A DNA stretch of 64,000 nt, taken from NCBI RefSeq assembly GCF_000154285.1, contig NZ_DS483475.1:124001-188000 (forward strand). The letters are read 5' to 3'. The notes under the pieces are model-generated. The model was given only the letters and a program-made list of their open reading frames with translations. It was not told the DNA's origin and ran no database searches. Shown here in pieces: positions 16,674-25,583 of the stretch. The position numbers and the translations under genes were made by a program. Origin of the DNA: Amedibacillus dolichus DSM 3991. GTDB lineage: Bacteria; Bacillota_I; Bacilli_A; Erysipelotrichales; Erysipelotrichaceae. Within the stretch, counting starts at the first letter, position 1; every line of letters starts with the position of its first letter.

Positions 16674-17686
16674 TTATTACATTAAAAAAAGATGCTCCAA
16701 AGCAAGAGGTTGATAAGCTTATTCACAGTTTTGAAGAAAAAGGATTATCGGTAACTATGATCAACGGAGATAATTACAATGTCTTTGGTTTGGTCGGTGA
16801 TACCAGTAAGCTTGATGAAAAGCTAATACGTGCGAATCATTTTGTTCAAAATGTAACTCGTATTGCAGCTCCCTATAAAAAAGCCAATCGTTTATTCCAC
16901 CCAGAAGATAGTATCATTGATGTTCAAGGCATTAAGATTGGCGGTCATGAAAAAATCGTAGTTATCGGAGGTCCTTGCTCCGTAGAGGGAGAAGAACAGG
17001 TCATGGAAATTGCTAAGGAAGTAAAACAAGCCGGTGGTGATATGCTTCGCGGAGGTGCGTATAAACCAAGAACAAGCCCTTATGCTTTCCAAGGATTAGG
17101 CAGTAAGGGCATTGCATATCTTGAGCATGCAAAGGAACGCTATCATTTGCCGATCGTTTCAGAACTGATGAGCAGCGATAAGCTAGAAGAATTTGTTGAG
17201 CATGTCGATGTCATTCAAATCGGTGCCCGAAATATGCAAAACTTCGATTTATTAAAAGCCGTGGGTAAAACAAACAAACCGATTTTATTAAAACGAGGCT
17301 TATCCAATACGATTGAGGAATGGATCATGGCAGCCGAATACATTATGTCCGAAGGAAATGAAAATGTTATATTTTGTGAACGTGGCATTCGTACCTTTGA
17401 GCCATACACAAGAAATACATTAGATTTAAGCGTCATTCCGATTATCAAAGAAAAAACACATCTTCCGATTATTATTGACCCAAGTCATGCAACAGGCGAT
17501 TGGCGTTTAGTAGAGTCCGCTTCTTTGGCCGCTATTGCTGCCGGTGCCGATGGATTGATTATCGAAGTACATAACGATCCGGAAAATGCATGGAGCGATG
17601 GAGCGCAATCCCTAAAGCCGCAGCGTTTCCAAGAGGTCATTGAGAAAGGTCGTAAAATCGCCCATGTGATCGGACGAGAAATGTAA
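16670..17686 (+). CDS. aroF: 3-deoxy-7-phosphoheptulonate synthase (DAHP synthase)
   Basis: 338 residues; the entry step of the shikimate pathway, joining PEP and erythrose-4-phosphate. An N-terminal ferredoxin-like regulatory domain (about 1-68) precedes the barrel, as in the Thermotoga-type enzyme, where it confers Tyr/Phe feedback inhibition. Active-site blocks: GGPCSVEG, GGAYKPRTSPYAFQGLG, IGARNMQNF, LLKRG and DPSHATG. The start at 16670 overlaps the preceding stop by 4 bases. The gene should be under both the transcriptional leader and allosteric control by the same amino acids. Confidence 0.95.
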   Translation: MIITLKKDAPKQEVDKLIHSFEEKGLSVTMINGDNYNVFGLVGDTSKLDEKLIRANHFVQNVTRIAAPYKKANRLFHPEDSIIDVQGIKIGGHEKIVVIGGPCSVEGEEQVMEIAKEVKQAGGDMLRGGAYKPRTSPYAFQGLGSKGIAYLEHAKERYHLPIVSELMSSDKLEEFVEHVDVIQIGARNMQNFDLLKAVGKTNKPILLKRGLSNTIEEWIMAAEYIMSEGNENVIFCERGIRTFEPYTRNTLDLSVIPIIKEKTHLPIIIDPSHATGDWRLVESASLAAIAAGADGLIIEVHNDPENAWSDGAQSLKPQRFQEVIEKGRKIAHVIGREM

Positions 17687-17708
17687 TCTATACGATTGAT
17701 AAGCATAT

Positions 17709-17739
17709 AAAAATGAACCTTCATTTCAGGTTCATTTTT
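17709..17739. terminator. Bidirectional terminator between aroF and the MATE gene
   Basis: AAAAATGAACC (17709-17719) pairs perfectly with GGTTCATTTTT (17729-17739), between two convergent genes. Confidence 0.9.
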
Positions 17740-17740
17740 A

Positions 17741-19099
17741 TTATGCCCGACCACCGAATCCATGCAGCCAATCGGCTTTTTGATAATAAATGAAAAATAC
17801 AATCGAGCTTAATGTCCAAGTAAGCGGATATACCCAATATACAATATCAATATGCGGATAGAACGCACCTACGATTTCTAAGAAGGAAACACGAATCAAA
17901 CACCAGCAGACCAACATAACAAGCATTGGAACCATAGACTTTCCTGCCCCACGCAAAATAGCAGATACACAGTGAGAATAGGATAGCAGACAGAAAAATA
18001 AGGCTGCATACCTTGCACGCTGCGTACCATAAAGCACTACCTGTGGTTCATTGTTGAAAGCCGCAATCAATACCGGGGCAAAGATAAAAATCAATATGCC
18101 GATGATTTCCGCTAAGATCATTGAACAAAGAATTCCGAATTTTGCACCCTTGCGTGTACGCTCATATTGTGATGCTCCTAAATTTTGACCTACAAAAGTC
18201 GTAAGTGCCATGGTAAAGCTAGTTACCGGTAAAAAAGCAAAACCTTCAATTTTCGAAAAAGCACCGCAACCGGCCATAGCCATTTCACCAAATGCATTGA
18301 TATTCGACTGCACTACAACATTGGCAATCGCAATGATTGAATTTTGTAAACCGCTTGGAAGCCCATAGCGTATAATCAGTTTCATGGCATCTTTATGAAA
18401 ACGAATCTTTGCTAATTCCATACGATACACGCTTTTGCTACGCAGCAGCTGAACCATACATAGAAAAGCACTGACAAATTGCGATAGAATGGTTGCTAAT
18501 GCAGCAGCTCCAACACCCCAATGGAAAACCGCAACAAACAAAATATCCAAGATAATATTTACAATACTTGAAATTACCAAGTAATACAAAGGGTGCTTAC
18601 TATCTCCAACCGCTTGTAAAATACCGACAAAAATATTATACATGACCATACCAAGACTTCCCATGAAATAGACTCGAAAATAGCTTACAGACTCCGGCAT
18701 GACATTGAGCGGCGTATCCATTAGCTCCAAAAGCCATGGAGCACTCCAAACACCAAGAATTGTCAATACCACACTGGTAACCAAGCCAAACGCAACGGTT
18801 GTATGCATTGCGTCCTGTAGCTTATCGTATTGGCGAGCACCAAAATAGCGTGCAATCACAACTCCCGCACCTAACGCAATCCCATTAAAAAATCCGATCA
18901 TTAAAAAAATCAAATTTCCTGATGAACTTACAGCAGCAAGAGCATTGCTGCCTAAGAAATTACCAACAATCAAGGAATCCGCTGTATTATACAACTGTTG
19001 AAATAAATTTCCCAAAAACAACGGCATTGCAAAATAAACGATATGCTTCCAAATAACACCACTGGTCATATCGTTCTGTTTTTTCTCAACTGCTTCCAT
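17741..19099 (-). CDS. MATE-family multidrug/toxin efflux protein
   Basis: 452 residues with twelve predicted membrane helices and the two-fold MatE repeat: PLFLGNLFQQLYNTADSLIV at the N-terminus and YGLPSGLQNSIIAI at the start of the second half. MATE proteins export drugs or metabolites against sodium or proton gradients; the substrate cannot be inferred. The start at 19099 is chosen from GAAAGGGGA upstream; the extension to 19141 has no such site. The neighbouring metallopeptidase gene is 43 bases upstream and may be co-transcribed. Confidence 0.92.
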   Translation of the reverse strand: MEAVEKKQNDMTSGVIWKHIVYFAMPLFLGNLFQQLYNTADSLIVGNFLGSNALAAVSSSGNLIFLMIGFFNGIALGAGVVIARYFGARQYDKLQDAMHTTVAFGLVTSVVLTILGVWSAPWLLELMDTPLNVMPESVSYFRVYFMGSLGMVMYNIFVGILQAVGDSKHPLYYLVISSIVNIILDILFVAVFHWGVGAAALATILSQFVSAFLCMVQLLRSKSVYRMELAKIRFHKDAMKLIIRYGLPSGLQNSIIAIANVVVQSNINAFGEMAMAGCGAFSKIEGFAFLPVTSFTMALTTFVGQNLGASQYERTRKGAKFGILCSMILAEIIGILIFIFAPVLIAAFNNEPQVVLYGTQRARYAALFFCLLSYSHCVSAILRGAGKSMVPMLVMLVCWCLIRVSFLEIVGAFYPHIDIVYWVYPLTWTLSSIVFFIYYQKADWLHGFGGRA

Positions 19100-19142
19100 A
19101 TAAAATCCCCTTTCAACAAAAAAAGAGTGAAGACCCTCCACT

Positions 19143-19829
19143 CTAATGATTGATTAATTCCATTCGCTGTTTATAATCCGGCATGTAATTCTCAATCACA
19201 TGATAGAACGCCTTTGAATGATTTGGCTGAATAAAATGTACAAATTCATGCAGCACTACATATTCGATAAATTCAAAAGGATAATGAATCAAACGCTTAT
19301 TCAGCGTAATTTGATTTTTCGCCGGCGTGCATGTTCCCCAGCGACTTTTCATATCCCGCAGCTTAATCTGCGGAAATTCCAACTGATACTCCTTTAAAGT
19401 GCGGTGCGTGAGCTGTGCAACGTCCAAAAATACATCTTTGCATAATTTATCCAAAAAACGACGAATGACACGCTCTACATCAGCACCCTCCTTATGCTGC
19501 ACATATAAGGTTGTTTTATCATAACTTACATGGTTATATTGGGCAACGCTTGTTTTAATACGCAAGGAATTACCGAACAGCATCAGCTGATGCTCATTCA
19601 TTTCACAATAGCCTTGCCGCTGCTCCATCTGTTTTTGATGCGCTAGAATCCATGCCGCTTTTTGCGAAACAAATTCATCGATCTTTTCCATTGGTACAAA
19701 CGGGTTTGCACTTACGATAACCTCCCCATTATGAGCAATTCGCATATTTATATTTTTCACCTGTTTGATCACAAGAGTATATGTAAGAGGATACTTTTTA
19801 CATTGTTTAATTGTTCTCTCAGCAATCAT
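19143..19829 (-). CDS. YgjP-type zinc metallopeptidase (M48/DUF45)
   Basis: 228 residues. The C-terminal half has the metal-binding VVLHEFVHFIQPNHSKAFY (HExxH plus the third ligand region, about residues 190-208) and the family block RDMKSRWGTC (about 157-166), which mark the YgjP/SprT-like DUF45 family. No signal peptide, so it is cytoplasmic. Its substrate is unknown. AAAGG lies upstream of the ATG at 19829. Confidence 0.88.
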   Translation of the reverse strand: MIAERTIKQCKKYPLTYTLVIKQVKNINMRIAHNGEVIVSANPFVPMEKIDEFVSQKAAWILAHQKQMEQRQGYCEMNEHQLMLFGNSLRIKTSVAQYNHVSYDKTTLYVQHKEGADVERVIRRFLDKLCKDVFLDVAQLTHRTLKEYQLEFPQIKLRDMKSRWGTCTPAKNQITLNKRLIHYPFEFIEYVVLHEFVHFIQPNHSKAFYHVIENYMPDYKQRMELINH

Positions 19830-19935
19830 AAAATCCCTAACCTTTCGAGTAATGATTATCTCATAATGTTGTAAAAAAATAAATAGCTACTCGAAATAAA
19901 TATAAGAAAATGCTAAAATAGCAACGGTGATACTT

Positions 19936-20883
19936 ATGACATATCAAAATCCATTTCCATACAGCGATGATAACAAGCGTTATCACACCTGGAATTATTA
20001 TTTAAAGCATCGCTTTCACAGCAAAGTTTTTAAGGTTGCATTAAATGCCAATTTTTCCTGTCCCAATCGAGATGGAACCTGCGGTGTTGGTGGGTGCAGC
20101 TTTTGTGGAGCACTGGGCAGCGGAGAATATGCCGGTAACATTCATGATGATTTAGCTATCCAATTCACAAAGGGACAGGAAATGATGCTGAAAAAATGGC
20201 CGAATGGAAAATCCATTGCCTACTTTCAGGCGTATTCCAATACCTATGCTCCTTGCGATGTTTTAAAGGCTACTTTCGATCCCTTTGCGGCTCGAAAGGA
20301 TATTTGTGCAATCAGCATTGCCACACGTGCCGATTGCTTAGATGAGGAAAAAATCACCTATCTCCAAAGCCTGACAAAAGAGAAGGAAATTTGGATCGAA
20401 TTAGGGTTACAAAGCATTCACGATAGCACTGCTAAGCGTATCAATCGAGGACATACCTACCAACAGTTCTTAGATGCTATTGCATTATTAAAGGACACCG
20501 ATCTTAAAATCTGTGTTCACCTCATCAATTCATTACCCAATGAAAGTGAAAAAATGATGCTGGAAACGGCTAGTGCAGTCGGTCTGCTTCCTATTCATGC
20601 CGTAAAAATCCACATGCTTCATATCATGGAAAACACCAAATTGGCTGAAGAATACCTTACCTCTCCCTTTCCTGTTCTAACAAGAGAAGAATATGTTGAT
20701 ATCGTAATTAAGCAGTTGGAAAGAATACCTGCTCATATCGTAATTCAGCGTTTAACCGGAGATGGCGTAAAGGAAGCTTTGATCACTCCAGATTGGACAC
20801 TTAAAAAAGTCGTTGTCCTTAATGAAATCGACAAAGAAATGAAGCGTAGAAATACTTGGCAAGGAAAGCTATTAAAAAAGTAG
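19936..20883 (+). CDS. ytqA: YtqA-type radical SAM protein (TIGR01212 family)
   Basis: 315 residues. The radical SAM cluster site is CPNRDGTCGVGGCSFC (about residues 33-48); blocks such as YFQAYSNTYAP and ELGLQSIHDSTAKRINRGH match the TIGR01212 family. In B. subtilis, YtqA has been linked to the 5-position modification of wobble uridine in tRNA; that role is carried over by family. I take ATG at 19936 (GGTGA upstream) over GTG at 19927. No YtqB methyltransferase gene is adjacent. Confidence 0.88.
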   Translation: MTYQNPFPYSDDNKRYHTWNYYLKHRFHSKVFKVALNANFSCPNRDGTCGVGGCSFCGALGSGEYAGNIHDDLAIQFTKGQEMMLKKWPNGKSIAYFQAYSNTYAPCDVLKATFDPFAARKDICAISIATRADCLDEEKITYLQSLTKEKEIWIELGLQSIHDSTAKRINRGHTYQQFLDAIALLKDTDLKICVHLINSLPNESEKMMLETASAVGLLPIHAVKIHMLHIMENTKLAEEYLTSPFPVLTREEYVDIVIKQLERIPAHIVIQRLTGDGVKEALITPDWTLKKVVVLNEIDKEMKRRNTWQGKLLKK

Positions 20884-20893
20884 CTTTTTTTCT
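20865..20893 (+). terminator. Terminator overlapping the end of the radical SAM gene
   Basis: AAAGCTA/TAGCTTT stem that includes the TAG stop, followed by T-rich sequence. The downstream gene starts 41 bases later. Confidence 0.65.
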
Positions 20894-20924
20894 TTTTAAG
20901 CATAGCATACACTAGGGTGAAACT

Positions 20925-21587
20925 ATGAAAATAATTGGTATTATCATGCGTAAGGAAAGCTTTGAACAATGTGAAAAATGGTTTGTAAATGAAGCCTATA
21001 TAACCGCACTGCAAAAGCTTAATGCCATAATCTTTCCGATTTGTGATTATGCCTCTCTTTCCTACGCACAAGAAATATGTCATGGACTTATTGTTCCCGG
21101 TGGCTATGATATTTCCTCTGGCTATTGGCAAGAGGAACAATCCAGCACCGCTAAGCTTTATCCTTATCCGATGGATCACTTTGATTTTTGCTGCATTGAT
21201 GCATTCATGAAACAGAAAAAGCCGATCTTGGGGATCTGTCGGGGAATGCAGTTATTAAACGTTTATTTTCACGGCACGCTCCATCAGGATATCGACAAAG
21301 CTACGCATGCTTCAAACGATACCCACTCATTACAAATTTCTAAAAACGGCTTTTTATCAAAATTATATGCAACCAATATTACGGTAAATAGTTTCCATCA
21401 TCAAGCCGTCCATTCGCTTGGCAAACAACTCATCTGTTGTGGAACAAGTGAAGATGGCATCATGGAAGCCATTTATCATACAACCTATCCGATCATCGCT
21501 GTTCAATGGCACCCGGAAAAGCTTTCAAACGATCGTATTCTTCCTTATTTTATCCACCTTTTGAATGACTATCACGTTTCTGTTTAA
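20925..21587 (+). CDS. Class I glutamine amidotransferase-like hydrolase (PuuD family)
   Basis: 220 residues with the triad of the gamma-glutamyl-GABA hydrolase family: nucleophile Cys in GICRGMQLLN (about residue 104), and His/Glu in VQWHPEKL (about 190-195). Oxyanion-strand residues appear in VPGGYDISSGYW. The family cleaves gamma-glutamyl bonds of polyamine or ethanolamine catabolism intermediates; no pathway genes are nearby, so the substrate is open. AGGGTGA precedes the ATG. Its 3' end overlaps the convergent DedA-like gene by 38 bases. Confidence 0.9.
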   Translation: MKIIGIIMRKESFEQCEKWFVNEAYITALQKLNAIIFPICDYASLSYAQEICHGLIVPGGYDISSGYWQEEQSSTAKLYPYPMDHFDFCCIDAFMKQKKPILGICRGMQLLNVYFHGTLHQDIDKATHASNDTHSLQISKNGFLSKLYATNITVNSFHHQAVHSLGKQLICCGTSEDGIMEAIYHTTYPIIAVQWHPEKLSNDRILPYFIHLLNDYHVSV

Positions 21588-22107
21588 AATACCGTAGCAA
21601 AAGCCATACTACAACCAAGACAGAAAGCCATATTCCGATTTGATCGAAATCCAGCAATATACCTAAACGATTGAACATGTAACATACAAGCAAACTTCGC
21701 AAAAGTCTTGCCAATCCATCACAAAGTGAAAATCTCCACAAATTCATACGAGATAAGCCTGCTAAATAAGCTAACAAAAAATCCGGTATCGGTGTAATTC
21801 CTCCGATAAATACCGCCCATAAACCATAACGTTGCATTAACTCTTCCCCTTTGTTCATTTCCTTTTCATTTGCCAAATGACGCAATGCCCGTCGGCCGTA
21901 ACGATAGCTGATAGCATATCCGATCATACCGCCTACGCATGTTCCAAGTGCTCCCTCTAAGGAATAAAGAATCCAATGTGATGGCTGACTTAAGCAAAGT
22001 GGTACAAGCATGACTTCTAAAGAAGGTAATGGCAAAAAAGCCTTTAATGTGGCATACAGCAGTAAACCGATATCTTGCCATAAAAGAAAAGCATCTGCAA
22101 GCTCCAT
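21550..22107 (-). CDS. DedA/VTT-domain membrane protein (YqaA-like)
   Basis: 185 residues, with hydrophobic segments near residues 10-30, 45-68, 100-125 and 155-172. The core pattern FLPLPSLEVMLVPL, GGMIGYAISYRYGRR and FIGGITPIPDFLLAYLAG fits the small DedA-type VTT proteins, which include lipid scramblases and flippases for undecaprenyl phosphate. Function here is by family only. AGGTGA precedes the ATG. Confidence 0.82.
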   Translation of the reverse strand: MELADAFLLWQDIGLLLYATLKAFLPLPSLEVMLVPLCLSQPSHWILYSLEGALGTCVGGMIGYAISYRYGRRALRHLANEKEMNKGEELMQRYGLWAVFIGGITPIPDFLLAYLAGLSRMNLWRFSLCDGLARLLRSLLVCYMFNRLGILLDFDQIGIWLSVLVVVWLLLRYFKQKRDSHSKGG

Positions 22108-22156
22108 GAAATCACCTGTTTCAGTATAGCCTGTAAGATGCTTTTTTATACCTATT

Positions 22157-22666
22157 TTATTCCTTTATCGTACGCAGTTTTTCCATAAAAGCTGTTTGAG
22201 ATAACCCCTCATACAAACGAAATTCTTTACATAAGACAGCGAGTGCAGCAAACAAGGCACCCATACTTGAATTATAAAACTCTACCGTAACCTCATCGTC
22301 GAAAAGCATTTTCGCACAAAGCCGATTACGTTCGTAACAAAGCATTTCATAAGAAGATCCATGAACTCCACCATAGAAACGATACGTAACACCTTGATAT
22401 TCCATAAGTCGAATACCTTTAGAGGCATTTTGAAGCTCCCCTAATTTATTTTCCTGCTCATAAATCGTATAGGCTTGAGAAAGCTTCGGAAAAATTCCGG
22501 TATACCATTTTTTTACCTGATACAAGCCAATCGCTTCATCACTGTAAATATTGCGCAAATACAAAGAAATCAGTTTTTCCTCGATTTCATAATCCCCGTA
22601 AAATACAATTCTTCCATCTTCCTTAATGAGATATTTCTGTTCTTGCTTTTGAATATGAAATTCCAT
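22157..22666 (-). CDS. Conserved hypothetical protein, possible Tubby/LURP-like fold
   Basis: 169 residues, no signal peptide or membrane segments. Alternating short beta-type stretches (KYLIKEDGRIVFYGDYEIEE, QGVTYRFYGGVHGSSYEM) recall bacterial LURP-one/Tubby-like proteins, but the resemblance is weak and I give no function. GAGGG precedes the ATG. It stands alone between the DedA-like gene and hemW. Confidence 0.65.
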   Translation of the reverse strand: MEFHIQKQEQKYLIKEDGRIVFYGDYEIEEKLISLYLRNIYSDEAIGLYQVKKWYTGIFPKLSQAYTIYEQENKLGELQNASKGIRLMEYQGVTYRFYGGVHGSSYEMLCYERNRLCAKMLFDDEVTVEFYNSSMGALFAALAVLCKEFRLYEGLSQTAFMEKLRTIKE

Positions 22667-22773
22667 ATAGTTTTTCCCTCTACTTCAATTGTTTTATCCT
22701 CAATCATTATAAAGAAATTTATACATGATTGCAAGTAAGCAAAAAGCTGCCTTCTTTTTCTTATCGCAAACGC

Positions 22774-23865
22774 TTAGCCTTCCATAAAATCCAAAAGTAC
22801 GCTATTTAATACATGCAAGCCTTTATCGGTTGCTTTTATAAAACCATTTTCCATACGCAATAAGTCTAGTTTTATATTTTTTTGAACGGCATTTTCATAA
22901 CAGGAAAGTAGTTCACAGCCAAAACGTTTAGAAAATTTTGAAAGTGAAATTCCTTGCGTCAAGCGCAATCCCATCATAATCATCTCAAAACGTTCGTCTT
23001 TACTTGTTAAGGCAATATAGGAAGGCGATGGACCTTGTCGAAGATAGGTTTCTAAATTACGTGTATTATCATAGCGTGCATGCTTTTGTTTACCACTGGC
23101 ACCACAGCCAATCCCGATAAAATCCTCGTAGTGCCAGTACGCTTGATTATGCTTTGAATAGTGCTTATGACGTGCAAAATTACTAATTTCATATTGTTCA
23201 AAACCCTGCGATTGCAAATACGTAATAGCTGCTTCATAAAAATCTGCTTCCTCATCTTCTTCCATCGCCGCTACTTTTTCTCTACCAAAGGCACTATGTT
23301 CTTCGATCGTTAAAGCATAAAGCGAAATATGCTGAATATCCTGTTCGCAAAGCACTCGCAAATCCTCTTGCCACAGCGCAGGTGTTTGGGCAGGCAGACC
23401 ATAAATCAAATCACAGGAAATGTTATGAATACCATGATGATGAATTCGTTGAATCGTATCAATCACCATTTGCTTATCATGATGGCGATTCATACGTTTG
23501 ATAAGTGTAGCATCAATCGATTGCACACCTAGTGAAATGCGATTCACTCCATATCCGGCAAGCAGCTCCAACATGGAATCATCTAATGATTCTACATTGG
23601 CTTCTACTGTATATTCCTCAACATCAGCGCTATACTCCCCTAAACACTCCAATAAGACTTCCATTTGTGCGATTGTCAAACTAGTCGGTGTTCCTCCCCC
23701 TAAATACAAGGTTGTGATCTTTTCATTTCTTAGCTTTTCTTTGATTTCTTTTTGTATTGCTTGCAGCCATTTATCCGCTAAGCCTTGATGATAGCCACAG
23801 CGTACAAAATCACAATAGCTGCAAATCGTTTTACAAAACGGAACATGGACATAAACAAAGCTCAT
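22774..23865 (-). CDS. hemW: HemW-type radical SAM protein
   Basis: 363 residues. The N-terminal VPFCKTICSYCDFVRCGYH carries the CxxxCxxC cluster site; the C following after F-V-R is typical of HemW. GGGTPTSL, SLGVQSIDATLIKRMNRHH and the C-terminal HemN-like wing domain (about 290-363) agree. HemW is a heme-binding chaperone rather than a true coproporphyrinogen oxidase. It follows the Spo0A-like gene by 10 bases. In B. subtilis this gene sits just after lepA; here two genes are interposed. Confidence 0.92.
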   Translation of the reverse strand: MSFVYVHVPFCKTICSYCDFVRCGYHQGLADKWLQAIQKEIKEKLRNEKITTLYLGGGTPTSLTIAQMEVLLECLGEYSADVEEYTVEANVESLDDSMLELLAGYGVNRISLGVQSIDATLIKRMNRHHDKQMVIDTIQRIHHHGIHNISCDLIYGLPAQTPALWQEDLRVLCEQDIQHISLYALTIEEHSAFGREKVAAMEEDEEADFYEAAITYLQSQGFEQYEISNFARHKHYSKHNQAYWHYEDFIGIGCGASGKQKHARYDNTRNLETYLRQGPSPSYIALTSKDERFEMIMMGLRLTQGISLSKFSKRFGCELLSCYENAVQKNIKLDLLRMENGFIKATDKGLHVLNSVLLDFMEG

Positions 23866-23875
23866 AACATCTTAC

Positions 23876-24604
23876 CTACCTTCTATGATACAAACGCAAC
23901 CGCTCACTTACAAACAAAATAATCTGTGAACTTGTCGGCTTATCATTATAAATACAAATTTTCTCCGGTTGTCTTCGATATACGTAATTGATCGCTGTAC
24001 GAATACATTTTTCTACACTCGAAGAAGTTGTTTCATATTTTCTCGCACAGGCCTCATAAACCTCCTGCATTTGTGTATGCAACCGATCCGCTTCCTCTAA
24101 TAATAGCTCAGCACAGCTTTTGATATATGCAAAGCCATACAAATGCATCGGTAATCCAAGTTCCAACAATACATTGGTTGCGAAAATATCCGGACTCCAA
24201 CATACCTTATCTTCAAAAGCTTGTACCCTGCTCTCTTTGCGAAGCGCAGATACAATCATTTCACTTGTAATCGGCTCTACCAAAAAGCCACTTAATTCAT
24301 ATTGTAACAGCAACCTAATCGCCTCATTGCTTAATTCTTGAAACAATGGCAAAATTTGCATTCTATGTACCCTTATAAATGCTTCATAGTTTTTCAAAAG
24401 CTGTTGAAATTCATGCAGACAATGATCGACTTCAATTACCAAAACATCAACCTGTTTCGCTTGCAGGCATTGAAAATCCAATGTGCCATCACTCGATATA
24501 CCGATAATATGTAGATCGTTATATTGTTCAAGACAATCCATCAATTCCTTCATACGTATAAAATTATGCATGCGTAAATATACATTGCTCATACCCTTTG
24601 ACAC
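23876..24604 (-). CDS. Spo0A-like transcription factor with a degenerate receiver domain
   Basis: 242 residues. The C-terminal part (about 138-240) follows the Spo0A DNA-binding domain closely: LLELGLPMHLYGFAYIKSC, ARKYETTSSSVEKCIRTAI and KPTSSQIILFVSERLRL align with the Spo0A blocks around GVPAHIKGYLYL, FNTTASRVERAIRHAI and KPTNSEFIAMVADKLRL. The contact residues are mostly kept (Glu, Lys for Arg, Arg). The N-terminal domain has the receiver length but has lost the acidic pair (MHN for DDN), the phosphoacceptor Asp (Glu in VLVIEVD), the Thr and the Lys. It probably binds DNA without phosphorylation control. GTG start with GGAAGGGA upstream. Confidence 0.8.
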   Translation of the reverse strand: MSKGMSNVYLRMHNFIRMKELMDCLEQYNDLHIIGISSDGTLDFQCLQAKQVDVLVIEVDHCLHEFQQLLKNYEAFIRVHRMQILPLFQELSNEAIRLLLQYELSGFLVEPITSEMIVSALRKESRVQAFEDKVCWSPDIFATNVLLELGLPMHLYGFAYIKSCAELLLEEADRLHTQMQEVYEACARKYETTSSSVEKCIRTAINYVYRRQPEKICIYNDKPTSSQIILFVSERLRLYHRR

Positions 24605-24624
24605 CTATGTGTCCCTTCCCCCTT

Positions 24625-25488
24625 TTATTGCTTACGAATATAATAAACGAATTTCTTTCCCATTTTTCGTTTATTATACCATTGCATTGCGACAAAACGC
24701 TCCATGCTCTTACGTGCTGTTTCATAGCAGACATCACATACCTCCATATATTGTGCAATGGTATAATAGTGATTCGTCTTACGATGTGCTACAAAAAATT
24801 GCAAAGCCTGTTGGCTGATATCCGGATAGCGCTGTCCCAATGCCGCTGCTGATAGCTCACAATAGCAGCTATCGCTATGGTTACATGATACCATGGCTTG
24901 CTTTATTTGCAAGTCAAAATCTGCAAGAAATGTCAAATAATCCCTTGTTTTATCCTTTTTTGATGTCATTGGAAGCGATAAGGTAAGCAAAATAGGAAGG
25001 ATTGAAAGGTTATGCTGCTTGTTACAGGCTAGAAACAACAGCTGCTCCTTATATTGAAAATCCGATTGAAGGATCAAAAACACGCGTAATAAAAAAGGTA
25101 TCTCCATCGACAAAAGAGTAAGGCATTCCAACACATGATCCATTCCCAATAAATTACAAGCATAGCGTAGTTCTTCCACATTTTCATAATCTAAATGTAA
25201 CTCATAAAGCAGTTGTTCGCTTTTGGACAAAGCAACATCATCTGCTGCTGTTAATAAAAAACGCATGAAGCTTTCCTCAGCTAAAATGGTTTTCATCATA
25301 ACCTGCTTGCATAATACGATAAACACAGATGTCGAGAAAAAAGAAAAACACATTTGAAAACCCTTGCGATATGCTGTGATTTCCTTCCACATCGCATTGG
25401 CAATCGTAGCATTGTATTCCTTATATAGCTCCTGTAAGCTATAATACTTTTCTTCCGTAAATCGTTCGATTAGCTCCACACATAACAC
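24625..25488 (-). CDS. Unknown protein with a C-terminal winged-helix-like domain
   Basis: 287 residues, not recognised. Most of it is alpha-helical and leucine-rich; the last 45 residues (YYTIAQYMEVCDVCYETARK, then FVAMQWYNKRKMGKKFVYYI) look like a winged helix ending in a beta hairpin, similar to the C-terminal wings of some Fic proteins, but no Fic active-site motif is present. A cysteine cluster occurs at about 206-212 (CNHSDSCYC). It lies 20 bases upstream of the Spo0A-like gene and is probably co-transcribed, so a regulatory role together with it is plausible but unproven. Confidence 0.6.
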   Translation of the reverse strand: MLCVELIERFTEEKYYSLQELYKEYNATIANAMWKEITAYRKGFQMCFSFFSTSVFIVLCKQVMMKTILAEESFMRFLLTAADDVALSKSEQLLYELHLDYENVEELRYACNLLGMDHVLECLTLLSMEIPFLLRVFLILQSDFQYKEQLLFLACNKQHNLSILPILLTLSLPMTSKKDKTRDYLTFLADFDLQIKQAMVSCNHSDSCYCELSAAALGQRYPDISQQALQFFVAHRKTNHYYTIAQYMEVCDVCYETARKSMERFVAMQWYNKRKMGKKFVYYIRKQ

Positions 25489-25553
25489 CTCTTGATGAGT
25501 ATAGCACGAAAAAAAGACAATTCCCGTTCATTCGCTAAACAATGTCAAAAACC

Positions 25554-25583
25554 GACAAAAAAAGTAGAGGCACACTCTACTTT
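25554..25583 (-). terminator. Terminator of lepA
   Basis: AAAGTAGAG/CTCTACTTT stem containing the lepA TAG stop, followed by T7 on the minus strand. Confidence 0.8.
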
